NCBI RefSeq assembly: GCF_000208865.1 | Contig: NC_018394.1 | Coordinates: 2,503,964 to 2,567,963 of the forward strand | Origin: Neospora caninum Liverpool | Taxonomy: Eukaryota > Apicomplexa > Conoidasida > Eucoccidiorida > Sarcocystidae | Direction of reading: 5' to 3' | Length of the DNA: 64,000 nucleotides | Part shown: positions 61,201 to 64,000 of the stretch, piece by piece | Position numbering within the stretch: position 1 is the first letter of the stretch | Layout: every line of letters begins with the position of its first letter | Translations under genes and position numbers: made by a program | The notes under the pieces: generated by a model | The model's database searches: none | Seen by the model: only the letters and a program-made list of their open reading frames with translations | What the model was told of the DNA's origin: nothing

Positions 61201-62447
61201 GGCGTTCCCACCTTTGGCAAACAGCTGAACCCCGGGGCAGAATTAGCCGCAGCTGAAAACGGCTGTGCTGCGGAATCCCCCATTATTCACATTTTTGTAG
61301 GGGCGAGGAAACTTTTTTTTTAGATGCACATGTTCTGTAGATCCCACTTGCCGTTTCTCATTGCATGTACATCTCTGTGGTGCCTATTTATATATATATA
61401 TATGCATGCCCATGTACGTCGACCCAGGACCTAATTGTACATCGCATGTATGTGTATATATTTACATGCTCCTGGAGTGTATCCTTGTGGCAGGTCCGTG
61501 TCTGTGGAGAAATGCATCTGTGCGAATGCCGGGCATCTGGCGAATTGTGTGCTGCGCGTTCGTTGTCCCCGCGTGCAGTTGATGGAGAAATGGAGAACCA
61601 TGGGGGACGAGGTGCTTCAGCAGGAGGAGAAAGCCTTTCGCGAGCGGAATCCGTGCTGCGGTTGTCTCACTTCCTTTGGTATGCTTTCGGCTGGCCATCG
61701 GCTCTTTCCCCCATGAGAAACGCGCTGCGTAACCTGGCAGAGGTTCTCTCGGTTTTGCCCCTTTTTCCGCGTGTCGATCGTCGGCATTCAGTCTCCTCTA
61801 TGTGTCGCTTCTTGCAGATGGTTCCTCTTCTCTGCTTGCGTTGACTGGGTCTTTGATCTGCCTTCCACCTGTCTCTCTTCTTTCTCTCGAGCCCGCTGCA
61901 TCACATGCGGTTGTGCGTTTCCCCCCCCTTTTCAGGCTCCTTCATGGTGCTCTATGGCATCGCCCCCGAGCAGGTCCAGAGTCTCCTTCTCTCCGTCTGC
62001 CGCGCATGTCACTTGGAAGACGACTTCGCCGCACGTCTCGTCGAAGGCATGCAACAGTTCGCTTCGCCTGCTGGCAACACCACCTCCAAGGCTTCGTCTT
62101 CCGCTTTGTCTTTTTCAGCTTCTTCCTCCTCTTCATCTTCGTCATCTTCATCGTCGTCCTCTTCTTCAGGTCCATCGTCGTCTTCTTCCGCGTCATCTAG
62201 CAGAGCTCGAGCGCGTCAAGTCCCTCCTGATGGTGGGCCGAAGGCGTCGGGAGGGCCGCCTGCGAACGCGAGGGATGAAGGCGCGTCGGAAGACAGACAC
62301 GGACGGCGCAGGCCGTCTGCGGAGAAACGAGGCAGTTTTGCTTCAGTGCATGCGGACGGGCTGTATGAGCGCGGGGAAGATTGCGGGAAAAAGCGGGAGG
62401 ATGAGAGGCCGCGGACGGACACGAAGGAAGACACCACATGCGGATAG
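56627..62447 (+). CDS. F-BAR protein with KIAA0513/SBF2-like C-terminal module
   Basis: Exons are 56627-56904, 57308-57469, 57828-57975, 58353-58415, 58800-60368, 60831-60923, 61579-61678 and 61936-62447 (TAG), giving 974 residues with all phases consistent. ATG 56627 opens an acidic, Ser-rich leader. About residues 88-360 form an F-BAR domain: FKDDLNSDWCLAVSRVDSG, RLRAALLLRANAAVEQASK, a SAVNALRLEAVHQADHCREF block, KAMDRYLRCSREAA and ILQSLQDMDEKRMMCFRDAL. F-BAR dimers bind and bend phosphoinositide-rich membranes. A Gly/Ser-rich linker follows (about 395-590). The C-terminal half (about 597-850) has DVRRKLAKVLPKLKNDF, VYLHHMVCLRILGEISEWLL, RYWNRVTFWEEALTLTISEE and GSFMVLYGIAPEQVQ, matching in layout the KIAA0513/SBF2-type module as I recall it. 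The end is poly-Ser and charged. A role in endocytic or secretory membrane shaping is inferred. The F-BAR call is good; the C-terminal family is moderate. Confidence 0.86.
58190..58222. repeat. (TA)n microsatellite in intron
   Basis: TA run in intron 3 of the F-BAR gene; a second at 58033-58062 lies in the same intron. Confidence 0.9.
60539..60556. repeat. (TA)n microsatellite in intron
   Basis: Short TA run in intron 5 of the F-BAR gene. Confidence 0.85.
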
Positions 62448-63666
62448 GGACGGGGAGCTGTGAGCGACGGCGGGCGAGCGAGACGTCGACGGTATTTGAG
62501 TGGCAAGGGTTTCGAGACGATCCTAGAAGACAGGGACGGGGAGGAGACGCGAAAGGAGAGCAGCGCACAAGATGCAAGAAGAGCCAGCGGAAACGTGGAG
62601 GGAGAGGAAAGTGACGAGAAGCAGGAACAAAATGGGGGAGAAGAGCGCTGACTTCAGGTCTGAGGCCTCCCATTCCGGTACAGACCAGCACGCTGGAGAG
62701 GAAAAGAGCGAGAGTATATCTGGCCTTTTCGTTTCTTGGACAGAGTGTTGAGCGAGTCCGAGAACACGTAAGGCCGAAGAAGGTGGAGCATTCCGATCGA
62801 CGAGAAGCATTTCCGCCTCCGCGATGATGAAAGAGCAAACGAGAAGATAAAGAGAGAAGTGGCGACTTTGTGGATGGAAGCCGACGTCCTCCACCGTACG
62901 AGAAACCGAGCAAGTCACGGGCCTTCTGTCTCAGCTGAGGCCGCCTACTCTTCCGGGGGGAGAGACACCCGGAGAAACCGTTCATGATGTCGAGACGGCT
63001 GCCTGTGCGTTTTCATATTTCCCTATATTTTTGTCCAAGTGTAGTTGTGTCGCCCTTCTGTTTGACATTTTGTTGCATATCAGGTTCATTCTTACATAGC
63101 TGTTGCCTACACAGCGCTCGAATAGACGTTTTGAGAAATGGAGGCGGACTGAAGCCACTGTTGTGTCTCAGGCCCGAGAGAAAAGATTCTTAAAAGAAAC
63201 TCCAGGCGCGGAATGAAACGCTCAGTTGCACGATGTAAAGCGGAGTGCGCGAAAGTGATGCGCCTTCCGCACACAGAGCCCATGCCCGGGAAACGAAAGA
63301 AAAAGGACACGCCAGGCGCTGGTATTAGAAGTACACTTTCTATTTTCGAGAACCGCGCTCCTCCGGAGAAAGGAACGCCTGTAGGTGTTTCTCTTGGGTT
63401 GCGGATCACCGGATTTTTTCAAAAGAACCGAGTGTGACGAACGAGGGACATCACACCCGCTGAAGCGGAATCATGCAGTGGAGAGCGCGGTTTCTGCTCG
63501 AGGAACACAGAGAAAAAACGATTCTACGGTTGGTGACGTGGACCCACATTTTTCGCATATGAAGCACGATAATGCAACTGTGCACCAGCGTCAAATGAGA
63601 AAGACATACAATCCCATGGTGCACAAACACAGTTTATAAACCTATATATGCCCCTATATATATAGC

Positions 63667-63699
<33 letters not shown>

Positions 63700-63709
63700 C
63701 TACATGTAC

Positions 63710-63746
<37 letters not shown>

Positions 63747-64000
63747 GCATCGAGAGACGTAGCTGCGGCCAACGGAATTCGGATGACCGTATTCCTCTCA
63801 CCCTGTCTACTGCGACAGCAGCGTATCCCCGGCAGCACCTATTACCTGTCTGTACAGAAGCCTATTGGGCGAGAAGAATTTTTCTCTCAGCTTTGCAGTA
63901 TCATTTCGACAGGCGTTAGTTCCACTCCTCAGCTGAGTTTTTCAGCCATGTGCTCAGGTGCGTCGATACAAGGTCGGTTGTAGCATCAAGCGAGAGTCGT
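62448..64000. other. Downstream flank, no supported gene
   Basis: Probable 3' UTR and flank of the F-BAR gene. Two TA tracts lie at about 63655-63694 and 63721-63747. ORFs up to 260 codons on the minus strand overlap the last F-BAR exon and are antisense shadows. No gene is seen at the right edge. Confidence 0.5.
63721..63747. repeat. (TA)n microsatellite
   Basis: TA run near the right edge; a neighbouring run ends at about 63694. Confidence 0.9.

Noticed and set aside
62197..62985. Minus-strand ORF of 262 codons at the right side
   Set aside because: Overlaps the last F-BAR exon in antisense and has no domain or conserved-looking stretch.

Overview
This window looks like nuclear DNA of a coccidian apicomplexan of the Toxoplasma/Hammondia/Neospora group. 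The grounds are large GC-balanced exons padded with Ser, Glu, Arg and Ala low complexity, introns of mostly 130-670 nt with GT..AG ends, frequent (TA)n microsatellites confined to non-coding DNA, TGCATGC motifs in a promoter, and secreted Kazal and diacylglycerol-kinase proteins typical of the group. There is no sign of prokaryotic, plasmid or viral DNA. Species assignment is an inference from style, not from a database match.

Layout, left to right. (1) Minus strand, 547-3411: a secreted protein with 13 Kazal inhibitor domains; its signal peptide lies on a short separate first exon. (2) Minus strand, 5623-9018: a single-exon F-box/leucine-rich-like protein. (3) Plus strand, 10905 to about 19531: a very large SAC-domain phosphoinositide phosphatase of the FIG4/SAC3 type. 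(4) Minus strand, 27620-20598: a 2031-residue protein of unknown function in three exons; the last exon is easy to miss because it has no start codon. (5) Plus strand, 29260-34526: an eight-exon RRM protein with a likely organelle-targeting N terminus and a GC-AG intron inside the RRM. (6) Minus strand, 44092-35900: a five-exon, 2295-residue protein with beta-propeller-like segments. (7) Plus strand, 48694-52227: a five-exon diacylglycerol kinase with a signal peptide. (8) Plus strand, 56627-62447: an eight-exon F-BAR protein whose C-terminal half resembles the KIAA0513/SBF2-type module.

Genes mostly alternate in strand, giving divergent promoter regions (9019-10904, 27621-29259, 44093-48693) and convergent tails (19532-20597, 34527-35899). 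Exon joints were built by hand from splice signals; every joint listed keeps reading phase across all exons of its gene, which is the main support. The least secure piece is the 3' end of the FIG4-like gene.

Three of the eight genes point to membrane lipid biology: PI(3,5)P2 turnover, phosphatidic acid production and membrane curvature. There is no evidence that they are co-regulated. The strongest candidates for something new are the F-BAR plus KIAA0513-like fusion, the 13-Kazal protein with a mixed set of predicted P1 residues, and the secreted DAG kinase.
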